A stretch of DNA of 39,159 bases from an uncultured Prevotellaceae bacterium. Its GTDB lineage: Bacteria; Bacteroidota; Bacteroidia; Bacteroidales; Bacteroidaceae. The DNA is taken from contig CADBBP010000032.1 in assembly GCA_902792855.1 (NCBI GenBank), positions 1 through 39,159 on the forward strand. Direction: 5' to 3'. Each line of letters starts with the position of its first letter. The stretch's first letter is position 1. Positions 9,384 through 19,889 of this stretch are shown here, in pieces. Position numbers and translations under genes: made by a program. The notes under the pieces are model-generated. The model ran no database searches. It was not told the origin of the DNA and saw only the letters and a list, made by a program, of their open reading frames with translations.

Positions 9384-11459
9384 TCAACCTTTTCCTTTCG
9401 TTGATTCCACGTAGATACGGGCGTCCACGGCTGTCACACCATGCTCATCGGCTAAGAGCGGGTTGAGGTCCATTTCCTTGATTTCCGTGGCGAAGCGAAG
9501 CAAGGTGGAGAGGCGAACGATGACCTCGGCGAAGCGGGCCTCGTTGATGCCGGCCTGGCCGCGTGTGCCCTTGATGATTTTGTAAGCGCGGAGAGAATGA
9601 ATCATAGAGTAGGCCTCGGCGTAGGAGAGAGGGGCAAGGCCGCTGCTCACATCCTTGAGCACCTCCACGAAAATGCCTCCAAGGCCGCAAAGCACAATGT
9701 GGCCGAAGCGTGGCTCGTATTTCGCACCGATGAAGAGTTCCGTGCCGCGGAGCATTTTCTGCACCATCACTTGTGTGGCACCCTCAATCTTCATCAGTCG
9801 CTCAATCTCCATGCGAAGGTGCTGCGCACTCTTGATGTCGAGAACTACTCCGCCCACGTCGCTCTTGTGCACAGGACCCACCACCTTGGCCACCACAGGA
9901 TAGCCCACGCGCTCGGCAAAGGCCACCAATTCGTCGGCATTGGTGCTCGTCACCTCGGGCACCAAGGGGATGCCGGCACAGTCGAGCAATTCATGCACGA
10001 GGGAGGGGGAGATGTAGCCGCTCTCATGGATGCCGGAGATGATGTCGCGAATGCGGGGGACATCAACGCCAAACAACTCAATCTCGGGGGGAGCGGGCGA
10101 CGGGGTGCGCATCACCTGTGTGAGTGCGGTGGCAAGTGTCACCTCGTCGCTGAAGTTCACATGGCCCTTCCGCAAGAATTCGTCCACCTCGGGGCCGGCG
10201 GTGTGAAGGCTGGGGAGGATGGGGAAGACGGGTTTGTGACATTCCAGTATTTTCTTGTGAAGCACGTCGTAGGTCTCGTAGAGCTGCACCAGGCCAGGGG
10301 TGCCGAAAATCACCATGATGGCATCGATGTTGTCGAAACGGTGCTCGCAGTAGTCGATGGCTACACCCAGCTGTGTGGGGGTGGCGGTGGCGAGGATGTC
10401 GATGGGGTTGGCGGTGGAGGAGCCGGGGAACAACTGCGACTTGAGTTCCTCGCCGATGGCAGGGTCAACAGGAGGGACGGAGAGGCCACCCTTTGAAAGG
10501 GCATCGGTGAGCATCACGCCGGGGCCGCCGGCATGGGTGACGATGGCGAAATTCTTGCCCTTGATGACAGGGAGGGTGAAGATGCAGCCCACCGTGGTGA
10601 GTTCCTCCCGGGAGAAACAGCGCACGATGCCGGCCTTGCGGAAGAGGGCCTCTACAGCAGAGTCGCTGCTCGCAATGGCTCCGGTGTGCGACGTGGCGGC
10701 GCGGCTGCCGCTCTCTGTGCTGCCGGCCTTGATGGCGGCGATGCGGCAACCCTTGCGGATGAGTGAACTGGCGTGGAAGAGCAACTTGTCAGGGTTGCTG
10801 ATGTTCTCTATATAAAGCAGTTTCACCTTGGAGTCGCGTTTCGCGTCGAAATGCTCGTCCATGTATTGCAACACATCTTCTATTCCGATTTGCTTGCCGT
10901 TGCCGATGCTCCAGACGGAGTTGAACTGCAGTCCCTTGATGACCGCAGACTCGAGAATGAAGACGGCGGTGGCTCCGGAACCGGAGATGAAGTCCACACC
11001 TTGTGGGTTGAGATGGGGGATGGGTTTGGTGAACACGCTGTGATGCCAGGAGGTGAGCAGGCCGATGCAGTTGGGGCCAATCAACGCGGCACCGTATTTC
11101 TCGCATGTGTCGAGGATGTCTTGTTCCAAGGCGGCACCCTCGGGCGTCTCCTCGCCGAAGCCGGCGGAGATGATGACAAAGGCACGCACACCTTTCTCCG
11201 AGGCGAGCAGCTTCACCGTGGAAGGGCACAGCTTGGCGGGGATTACCACAACGGCCATATCGGTGGGGGGCAGTTCTTGGGCGTCGTGAAACACCTTGAT
11301 GCCTTGCACCTCGTCTTCCTTGGGGTTGACGATGCGCAGCACACCTTGGTAGCCTCCACTGAGAATGTTGCGCACCACGGCGCCACCGGGTTTGTGTATG
11401 TTGTTGGAGCCGCCGATGACGACGATGCTTGATGGGGTGAGAAGTTGATGGTTGATCAT
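9384..11459 (-). CDS. Acyl/acetyl-CoA synthetase (ADP-forming), fused alpha-beta
   Basis: Enzymes of this family convert acetyl-CoA or arylacetyl-CoA plus ADP and phosphate to the acid, CoA and ATP, a substrate-level phosphorylation step of fermentation. The 691 residues contain, in order, a CoA-binding Rossmann domain (SSIVVIGGSNNIHKPGG, ~10-30), succinyl-CoA-ligase-like domains with the phosphorylated-His motif SHTGA (~255-260), and a C-terminal ATP-grasp half (~470-691). The latter includes GYPVVAKVVGPVHKSDVGGV with the second conserved His. It starts 38 bases after yjbQ on the same strand, so it is the third gene of the bcp-yjbQ operon. Together with PaaK downstream it suggests use of aromatic or branched acyl-CoA, but acetyl-CoA is equally possible. 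Confidence 0.88.
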   Translation of the reverse strand: MINHQLLTPSSIVVIGGSNNIHKPGGAVVRNILSGGYQGVLRIVNPKEDEVQGIKVFHDAQELPPTDMAVVVIPAKLCPSTVKLLASEKGVRAFVIISAGFGEETPEGAALEQDILDTCEKYGAALIGPNCIGLLTSWHHSVFTKPIPHLNPQGVDFISGSGATAVFILESAVIKGLQFNSVWSIGNGKQIGIEDVLQYMDEHFDAKRDSKVKLLYIENISNPDKLLFHASSLIRKGCRIAAIKAGSTESGSRAATSHTGAIASSDSAVEALFRKAGIVRCFSREELTTVGCIFTLPVIKGKNFAIVTHAGGPGVMLTDALSKGGLSVPPVDPAIGEELKSQLFPGSSTANPIDILATATPTQLGVAIDYCEHRFDNIDAIMVIFGTPGLVQLYETYDVLHKKILECHKPVFPILPSLHTAGPEVDEFLRKGHVNFSDEVTLATALTQVMRTPSPAPPEIELFGVDVPRIRDIISGIHESGYISPSLVHELLDCAGIPLVPEVTSTNADELVAFAERVGYPVVAKVVGPVHKSDVGGVVLDIKSAQHLRMEIERLMKIEGATQVMVQKMLRGTELFIGAKYEPRFGHIVLCGLGGIFVEVLKDVSSGLAPLSYAEAYSMIHSLRAYKIIKGTRGQAGINEARFAEVIVRLSTLLRFATEIKEMDLNPLLADEHGVTAVDARIYVESTKGKG

Positions 11460-11497
11460 GGTTGGAATACTGAATGGGTTTTTCGTGGCGGAAGAGT

Positions 11498-11908
11498 TTA
11501 CTCAATGATGGTGGCGACGATTTTGCGTGGCCCGCCGTGGTCGCGGAATTCACACAGGTAAATGCCTTGCCAGGTGCCAAGGTTGAGACGTCCGCCGGTG
11601 ATGGGAATGGTGATGCTCATCCCTATGAGCGCCGCCTTGGCATGGGCGGGCATGTCGTCGCTGCCCTCCAAGGTGTGGAGGTAGTATCGCTGGTTCTCAG
11701 GGACGAGGTGGTCGAGGATGGCGGCCATGTCGTGACGCACGTCGGGGTCGGCATTCTCATTGATGCAAAGACCGCAACTGGTATGCTTGACGAAGAGGTG
11801 CAGCAAGCCGCATTTGGGTAAAGGAGGCAGTTGACGGACAATCTCGCCCGTCACCAGGTGGCATCCACGCCGGCGACCCGGCAGGATGAGCTCCGCTTGC
11901 GTCGTCAT
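11498..11908 (-). CDS. yjbQ: YjbQ/UPF0047 family protein
   Basis: This 136-residue protein belongs to the UPF0047 family, whose E. coli member has weak (secondary) thiamine-phosphate synthase activity; the true role is uncertain. Family hallmarks are HLFVKHTSCGLCINENADPDVRHD (~43-66), with the conserved His, Thr-Ser and Asn-Glu-Asn-Ala-Asp, and the C-terminal LGTWQGIYLCEFRDHGGPRKI. The start is fixed by an ATGA overlap: its ATG (11906-11908) overlaps the TGA of bcp, which implies translational coupling. It is shorter than the open frame, which extends back to 12055 inside bcp. That extension has no family similarity and was not used. Confidence 0.88.
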   Translation of the reverse strand: MTTQAELILPGRRRGCHLVTGEIVRQLPPLPKCGLLHLFVKHTSCGLCINENADPDVRHDMAAILDHLVPENQRYYLHTLEGSDDMPAHAKAALIGMSITIPITGGRLNLGTWQGIYLCEFRDHGGPRKIVATIIE

Positions 11909-12360
11909 ACGCCGGAGAGGATTTGGTTGGCGTGGTCCTTCGTCTTGATTTTCTTCGGACCGATGATGCGCTCCACCACACCCTCTTCGTTGATGATGAA
12001 GGTGGTGCGGAAGGTGCCGAAATACTTGCGACCGTACATGCTCTTCTCGCCCCACACGCCAAACTGCTCCACCAAACTTTTGTCAGTATCTGCTATGAGG
12101 TGGAAAGGCAACTCGTGCTTGGCGATGAATTTCTGGTGCGACTTGGCATCATCCACACTGACACCCACAACGGCATAGCCGGACTCATTCAAAGTGGAGA
12201 GGTTGTCGCGCAGGTTGCAGGCCTCGGCCGTACAGCCCGAAGTGAGGTCCTTGGGGTAGAAATACAACACCAGCTTCTTGCCGGCAAAGTCGCTAAGGCG
12301 AACAGCCTCGCCATTCTCGTCGTAGCCCAACAACTCCGGGGCTTTGTCTCCTATTTCCAT
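11905..12360 (-). CDS. bcp: Thiol peroxidase Bcp (thioredoxin-dependent peroxiredoxin)
   Basis: It reduces hydrogen peroxide and organic hydroperoxides in the cytoplasm with thioredoxin as reductant. The 151-residue length is standard. The peroxidatic Cys is C43 and the resolving Cys C48, in the motif DLTSGCTAEACNLRDN. The fold-defining FYPKD lies just before, and YGRKYFGTFRTTFIINEEGVV is the typical C-terminal strand region. It heads a minus-strand operon with yjbQ (4-base overlap) and the ADP-forming synthetase. A -7 box lies about 30 bases upstream. Confidence 0.95.
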   Translation of the reverse strand: MEIGDKAPELLGYDENGEAVRLSDFAGKKLVLYFYPKDLTSGCTAEACNLRDNLSTLNESGYAVVGVSVDDAKSHQKFIAKHELPFHLIADTDKSLVEQFGVWGEKSMYGRKYFGTFRTTFIINEEGVVERIIGPKKIKTKDHANQILSGV

Positions 12361-12391
12361 GGTTCTTGTTGATTTTGTTGACTAAACAATG

Positions 12392-12399
12392 CAAAGATA
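12392..12399 (-). promoter_or_regulatory. -7 box of the bcp promoter
   Basis: TATCTTTG on the minus strand (12399-12392) matches TAnnTTTG. The -33 position at 19 bases reads GTGG, a poor match. The predicted start near 12388 gives a leader of about 28 bases. Confidence 0.5.
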
Positions 12400-12460
12400 G
12401 TATAAAATAATGATTCTGCCACAGAGTTTTCAAGTTTTTGTGAAAATAACGATGTCAATT

Positions 12461-12491
12461 TTTGATTTCCCAACTTTTTTATGTAATTTTG
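12461..12491 (+). promoter_or_regulatory. Bacteroidetes-type promoter for the Asn/Gly-repeat protein
   Basis: TTTG (12461-12464), exactly 19 bases, then TAATTTTG (12484-12491): a full match to the consensus. The start would be near 12495, about 140 bases before the ATG at 12638. The transcript would therefore carry the signal-peptide-like remnant at 12529-12619 in its leader. Confidence 0.8.
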
Positions 12492-12528
12492 CGTATTCTT
12501 ATGACAATCATCTTCAAACTTTTTACAA

Positions 12529-12619
12529 TGAAAAGAAGATGCTGACATTTGCACTGGCTGACATGACTTGCTCCATGTCTTTCGCGCAGTCGGAAAAGTA
12601 CATCCTCGTAGAATCGTAA
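12529..12619 (+). pseudogene. Signal-peptide-like remnant or leader small ORF
   Basis: From the ATG at 12541 the frame reads MLTFALADMTCSMSFAQSEKYILVES and stops at 12617-12619. This is a hydrophobic segment ending SFAQ, like a lipid-free signal peptide, then ten residues. A second ATG at 12529 begins ATGAAAAGAAGATGC, one base out of frame; a single-base change would give MKKKMLTFALA, a normal Bacteroidetes signal-peptide start. It lies between a perfect promoter and the next secreted-protein gene. It is either the 5' stub of a decayed exported-protein gene or a short translated leader; I cannot tell which. Confidence 0.45.
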
Positions 12620-12637
12620 CATTAAAAATACTGCAAA

Positions 12638-13426
12638 ATGAAAAATTACATCATCACCTTGGTGGCATGCATGGCTTTGTCGCTTGGCGCAAAAGCCATG
12701 GGGTATGACCAGGCACGTCAGGAAGCTTTGTTCCTCACTGACAAGATGGCATACGAACTCAATCTTTCCTTGGAGCAGATGGAAGCCGTCTATGAAATCA
12801 ACCTCGACTATTTCCTCTGTGTCAACCGTTCGCAAGACCTTTATGGCATTTATTGGCAGAGGAGAAACAGTGATCTCAGGTATGTCCTCAGCCGCAACCA
12901 GTACAGCTTCTTTATCAACATCAACTATTTTTACCGCCCGCTCAACTGGGTGAGAGGGGCATGGAGCTTGGCTCTGTATGGCAGATATACCAACCGCCAT
13001 CAATTCTTCTACTCAAGACCCAATGCATGGTTCTCATTCCGAGGGGGTAGAAATACAGGTGGGAAAAGCCACTACAGCTACGGCAACTACTACGCTCCTG
13101 TAGGAAACGGGAGACCGGCGCCTGGTCATACACCCACACCCAGCGGACGCTCCGGCTACCAAAGGGGAAATGGTCCTCATCCCGGCTATAACGGCAACCA
13201 TCCCAACAACGGCAACCGCCCCTACAACGGCTATCAGCCCGGCAACAACGGCAACCGCCCCAATAATGGCTACCAGCCAGGCAACAATGGTAACTATCCC
13301 AACAATGGTTATCAACCCGGCAACAACGGCAACCGTCCCAACAATGGTTATCAGCCTGGCAACAACGGCAACTATCCCAACAATGGTCAACCAAACACTC
13401 GCCCACGCCGGTCTGGCAGACCATAG
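12638..13426 (+). CDS. Secreted protein with LTxxQ-like helix and Asn/Gly/Pro repeat tail
   Basis: The 262-residue protein begins with a signal peptide (MKNYIITLVACMALSLGAKA, ~20). Residues ~25-60 (ALFLTDKMAYELNLSLEQMEAVYEINLDYF) resemble a helical element common in Bacteroidetes periplasmic proteins and recalling Spy/CpxP LTxxQ segments. An aromatic Arg/Tyr/Phe-rich region (60-150) follows. The tail (from ~165) is low-complexity Gly/Asn/Pro and contains four 13-residue repeats of the form GYQPGNNGN(R/Y)PNN, with NRP and NYP alternating. It ends in a basic GQPNTRPRRSGRP. Such a tail is likely unstructured and extracytoplasmic; function is unknown. Repeat number may vary between strains. Confidence 0.8.
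   Translation: MKNYIITLVACMALSLGAKAMGYDQARQEALFLTDKMAYELNLSLEQMEAVYEINLDYFLCVNRSQDLYGIYWQRRNSDLRYVLSRNQYSFFININYFYRPLNWVRGAWSLALYGRYTNRHQFFYSRPNAWFSFRGGRNTGGKSHYSYGNYYAPVGNGRPAPGHTPTPSGRSGYQRGNGPHPGYNGNHPNNGNRPYNGYQPGNNGNRPNNGYQPGNNGNYPNNGYQPGNNGNRPNNGYQPGNNGNYPNNGQPNTRPRRSGRP
13229..13384 (+). repeat. Four tandem 39-base repeats inside the secreted-protein gene
   Basis: Units are 13229-13267, 13268-13306, 13307-13345 and 13346-13384, each beginning GGYTAYCARCC and coding 13 residues. Units 1 and 3 encode NRP and units 2 and 4 encode NYP, so there is also a 78-base higher-order period. The unit length is a multiple of three, so copy-number change keeps the frame. Confidence 0.9.
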
Positions 13427-13475
13427 TAGTTTTTTCTTCTGTAATCAGAAATTGAAAAAGGTGTGCAAATCCAAT

Positions 13476-13512
13476 AAAAAAGGCGGGTCCCACGAAGGGT
13501 CCCGCCTTTTTT
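13476..13512. terminator. Bidirectional intrinsic terminator
   Basis: AAAAAAGGCGGG (13476-13487) pairs with CCCGCCTTTTTT (13501-13512). Inside, CCC pairs with GGG across a T/T mismatch. A/T runs flank both sides, so it can stop the plus-strand repeat-protein gene and the minus-strand secA-ABC transcript, which converge here. Confidence 0.9.
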
Positions 13513-13527
13513 AGGTGATAATTCCAC

Positions 13528-14289
13528 TTATTCTTGCTCTACGGAGGCTTGTTGGTCGAAATACGCGTTGAGCTCGTCGGCGGCACTATGGTCGATGTTC
13601 GACAAGTCCTTCACGATATGTCCGTGTTCCAGCAAAGTGATACGGGGGCAGATATCGATGGTGTGCGCCAGATTGTGACTGCTGATGATAATGGTGGCAC
13701 CCGTGGCGTGATTGTATTCTGTCAACGTGCGCTTCAGGACACTCTGGCTCGAGGGGTCGAGGAAATTGAATGGCTCGTCGAGGATGACCAAAGAGGGTTG
13801 GTGAAGCAAGGCGGCTATGATGCCTATCTTCTGCTTGTTGCCGGCAGAGAAGTCGCGGATGAGCTTCTTCTGCTCCAATATCTCGCCCGCCATCAGATGC
13901 TCGAAAGTCTTCACACGTGCTTCCACCTCCTGTTTGCCTATCCCGCACACCTTTCCGACGAACTCGAAAAACTCCTCTGGGGTGAGGAAGTCGATGAGGA
14001 AACCGTCGTCCACGTAGGCTCCGGTGTGTTCCTTCCACTCTTCACTCTCAGCAGGATTGACACGGTGCTCAACAGGTGTTTCGCTGCCGTTTTCTGCAGC
14101 GAAGGCAAACTCCACTGCCCCGTCGTCAGCCTTGAGCAAGTCGAGCATCAAACGGAAAAGCGTAGTCTTGCCGGCGCCGTTGTTGCCCACCAGGCCAATC
14201 ATCTCGCCGTCGCCAACGTGATATTCATCGATGTCAACAGCCACTTTCTCGCCGAATGCTTTGCGGAGGCGTGAGATGTCTATTTTCAT
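13528..14289 (-). CDS. ABC transporter ATP-binding protein
   Basis: This 253-residue soluble ATPase subunit has Walker A GNNGAGKT (35-42), signature FSAGNK (147-152), Walker B VILDEP (168-173), the D-loop region NFLDP and the switch His in SSHN (205). An acidic insertion of about 25 residues (~63-88, AAENGSETPVEHRVNPAESEEW) separates Walker A from the Q-loop region. It resembles the CcmA/YadG-type exporter ATPases that pair with a separate permease. No permease gene is adjacent: the gene lies 48 bases after secA and is followed by a terminator. Its partner must be encoded elsewhere, and the substrate is unknown. Confidence 0.9.
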   Translation of the reverse strand: MKIDISRLRKAFGEKVAVDIDEYHVGDGEMIGLVGNNGAGKTTLFRLMLDLLKADDGAVEFAFAAENGSETPVEHRVNPAESEEWKEHTGAYVDDGFLIDFLTPEEFFEFVGKVCGIGKQEVEARVKTFEHLMAGEILEQKKLIRDFSAGNKQKIGIIAALLHQPSLVILDEPFNFLDPSSQSVLKRTLTEYNHATGATIIISSHNLAHTIDICPRITLLEHGHIVKDLSNIDHSAADELNAYFDQQASVEQE

Positions 14290-14337
14290 ATACCTTATTT
14301 ATATTATATTCGGGTTGGGAATGAGGTTGCGTCGTGA

Positions 14338-17685
<3,348 letters not shown>

Positions 17686-17723
17686 TTCTTATCTTGTCTT
17701 TTTTGTTTGTTTCAAAATTCGTG

Positions 17724-17755
17724 CAAAATTAAGCATTTTATTTCACAACGCCAAT
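17724..17755 (-). promoter_or_regulatory. Promoter of secA
   Basis: On the minus strand: ATTG (17755-17752), 20 bases, TAATTTTG (17731-17724). The -7 box is exact; the -33 box has 3 of 4 bases and one base of extra spacing. The predicted leader is about 35 bases. Confidence 0.55.
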
Positions 17756-17769
17756 TTTTATCCCCCATT

Positions 17770-18984
17770 TTAGGCTTGCAATTCGTATTTGGGGGTGTTT
17801 GGGCGGCCGCGAAGCATGAAAAAGTGGTTGACCACGCACCTTGTCAGCAAAGAGAGTGCCAAAAACACCATTCCCTCGGCATAATCCTGCCAAAAGCCGT
17901 AAAAAAAGAAAAACAGGCACAATATGCCCCAAGTTTTCCACCACCAGTGGGGCTTGCCGGCACGCTCGCGGCTCACCACAGGCCATGCCAGTATCAGTGG
18001 AAGTGGATTGAGGATGAAAAATTGCATATTGACTTGCACCGTGGGATGCTGGGAGAATACCATCATTGCAAGTACGATGCCCGCCAAGCCGCAGACAACG
18101 AGCAACAAGGCGTCGAACACCCACATCCGACGGTGGAGTTTGAATTCGGCAAAGGTGATGGCCAACGTGATGACAAACAGCAGAATGAAACAGGTGCGGG
18201 GGCGAAGGGGAAAACTTTCTTTCGTCATCAGGGGCTTGCCTTTCACTATCACCTCTTCTTTTAACACGAGGGGGCGGCGAGTGCCGTCTTTCCGGTCCAC
18301 TTGTGCTCGTGAGAAGTCCTGCATCAGGCGCAAGGGAAGAAATTGCCGCTCCTCCGGGGTGGTGGGGCGGTCGGCTCTCACACCGAGCAGCATGTCGTTG
18401 CCAAAACGAGCCCAAGGATAGTTGATGTTATATTCATGCGTCATGCTCCGGAAGGTTGGCTTGATTTCGAAGATGGGCTTGACACGCAACTTGCCCTTAA
18501 GATGCGACTTCACCATGTCGCGAACGCGAGTGGTGCAGTTGTCGTAGAAGAAATTGTAGCGATAAACCACATTCTCTGGACGGGCGTTCTCTATGAGAGC
18601 AGCCACGATGCTGGCCTTCTCGTCGGCTGTGAGGTCCAGCGTTTGCTGGACGACGGTGCGGCTCTCCATGGCGTATTCGCGGCAGAATTCCACGAATGGG
18701 TATGCGCCCATCTGATAGTCGGTGAGGCCGAAAATAAAGCGGGCGACGAAGTTGGGCTGCTCGAAACTGAACACACCATAGTTGACAACGATGTCCTCAC
18801 CCGTGGTGTGGTCGCATACGCGGAGGGCGGTGTGCCCATAGAGGGCATAGACCTCATTGTGGGGCGAACAGGTGAGGAGACTGATGTCCACCGAGTCGGT
18901 GGGCGCGATAGCCAGACAGGGCAGGACACGAAGGCACAAGCCTATGAGAAGGGCTGGCCAACGAAATGGAGTAGAATGTAACAT
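17770..18984 (-). CDS. DUF4105/Lnb-like N-terminal domain with C-terminal membrane segments
   Basis: The 404-residue protein has a signal peptide or first membrane helix (FRWPALLIGLCLRVLPCLAIA). An extracytoplasmic DUF4105 domain (~30-200) follows, of the type also called the Lnb N-terminal periplasmic domain. Conserved features are LLTCSPHNEVYALYGHTALRV with the His, and YNFFYDNCTTRVRD with the Cys, which together resemble a Cys-His hydrolase or acyltransferase pair. About five hydrophobic helices then occupy ~255-390. Lnb in some Gram-positives transfers an acyl chain to make lyso-form lipoproteins; whether the Bacteroidetes homologue does this is not established. A -7-like box sits right before the ATG. 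It is transcribed toward secA, which has its own promoter. Confidence 0.8.
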   Translation of the reverse strand: MLHSTPFRWPALLIGLCLRVLPCLAIAPTDSVDISLLTCSPHNEVYALYGHTALRVCDHTTGEDIVVNYGVFSFEQPNFVARFIFGLTDYQMGAYPFVEFCREYAMESRTVVQQTLDLTADEKASIVAALIENARPENVVYRYNFFYDNCTTRVRDMVKSHLKGKLRVKPIFEIKPTFRSMTHEYNINYPWARFGNDMLLGVRADRPTTPEERQFLPLRLMQDFSRAQVDRKDGTRRPLVLKEEVIVKGKPLMTKESFPLRPRTCFILLFVITLAITFAEFKLHRRMWVFDALLLVVCGLAGIVLAMMVFSQHPTVQVNMQFFILNPLPLILAWPVVSRERAGKPHWWWKTWGILCLFFFFYGFWQDYAEGMVFLALSLLTRCVVNHFFMLRGRPNTPKYELQA

Positions 18985-18988
18985 GATG

Positions 18989-18996
18989 CAAAATTA
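18989..18996 (-). promoter_or_regulatory. -7-like box abutting the DUF4105 gene start
   Basis: TAATTTTG (18996-18989 on the minus strand) lies four bases before the ATG at 18984. A weak GTTG is 21 bases upstream. If used, the transcript would begin at about the start codon, that is, leaderless. Confidence 0.35.
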
Positions 18997-19078
18997 CGAA
19001 TAATTCTTTATTTATGGCAACATAGGGCGTTTTTTTACAGCTATTTTGCACAAAAATGCGAAAAACATTCCCCAAATA

Positions 19079-19109
19079 ATTGCACTCTACAAAAAAATTG
19101 CTATATTTG
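19079..19109 (+). promoter_or_regulatory. Promoter of the lutABC operon
   Basis: ATTG (19079-19082), 19 bases, TATATTTG (19102-19109). The -7 box is exact and the -33 box has 3 of 4 bases. The predicted start near 19113 gives a leader of about 39 bases. I see no obvious operator. Confidence 0.65.
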
Positions 19110-19151
19110 CAAAATCTTAGCTACGCTATAATCCTTATAACATTATAATAC

Positions 19152-19889
19152 ATGAAAATCGGTTTGTTTATTCCCTGTTATGTCGATGCCGTCTATCCAC
19201 AGGTGGGCGTCGCAACATATAAGTTGCTGAAGCATCTTGGACTGGACGTGACCTACCCGCTCAACCAAACGTGTTGCGGGCAGCCCATGGCCAATGCCGG
19301 CTTCGAGAAAATGGCCGTGCCTCTTGCGGAGAAATTCGAGGACATGTTCGCCAACTTCGACTATGTCGTGGCTCCCTCCGTCAGCTGTACGGCATTTGTG
19401 AAAATCAATTACCCTCGCTTGCTCGAAGGCAAGAAGACTTGCAAAACGGCTGAAAAGGCCATGGATGTCGTGGCTTTCCTGCACGACGTGGTAAAAGTGA
19501 AAAGTCTTCCGGGTGAGTTCCCGCACAAAGTGAGTTTGCACAACTCATGCCATGGCGTGAGGGAACTGGGGCTCAGTTCGCCAAGTGAGATGAATGTGAG
19601 TAAGTTCAATAAAATCAAGGACTTGCTGGAACTGAAGAAAGGCATCACCGTCGTGGAGCCTGAGCGAAAGGACGAGTGCTGCGGCTTTGGGGGCATGTTC
19701 TCCGTGGAGGAAACAGCCGTGTCGGCCCAGATGGGTGTTGACAAGGTGAAACGCCACATTGAAACCGGTGCGGAGTATGTCACCGGCCCCGACTGCTCGT
19801 GCCTCATGCACATGGCCGGCGTCGCACAAAAGCGAGGCTTGGAAATACAATTCATTCACGCAGTAGAAATTTTAGCATCAGGATTATGA
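19152..19889 (+). CDS. lutA: L-lactate utilisation protein LutA (Fe-S/CCG-domain subunit)
   Basis: LutA is the cysteine-rich (CCG) subunit of the LutABC complex that oxidises L-lactate to pyruvate. The 245-residue protein has two CCG-type Cys clusters: QTCCGQP with APSVSCTAF in the first half, and NSCHGVRELG, DECCGFGG and GPDCSCLMHM in the second. These bind an Fe-S cluster or pass electrons, as in heterodisulfide reductase and GlpC. There is no signal peptide, so it is cytoplasmic. It is the first gene of the operon, and its TGA overlaps the lutB start (ATGA at 19886-19889). Cognate electron acceptors are not in the window. Confidence 0.93.
   Translation: MKIGLFIPCYVDAVYPQVGVATYKLLKHLGLDVTYPLNQTCCGQPMANAGFEKMAVPLAEKFEDMFANFDYVVAPSVSCTAFVKINYPRLLEGKKTCKTAEKAMDVVAFLHDVVKVKSLPGEFPHKVSLHNSCHGVRELGLSSPSEMNVSKFNKIKDLLELKKGITVVEPERKDECCGFGGMFSVEETAVSAQMGVDKVKRHIETGAEYVTGPDCSCLMHMAGVAQKRGLEIQFIHAVEILASGL

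Noticed and set aside
11909..12055. Longer N-terminus for YjbQ
   Set aside because: The added 49 codons lie inside bcp and have no family similarity; the ATGA overlap marks the true start.
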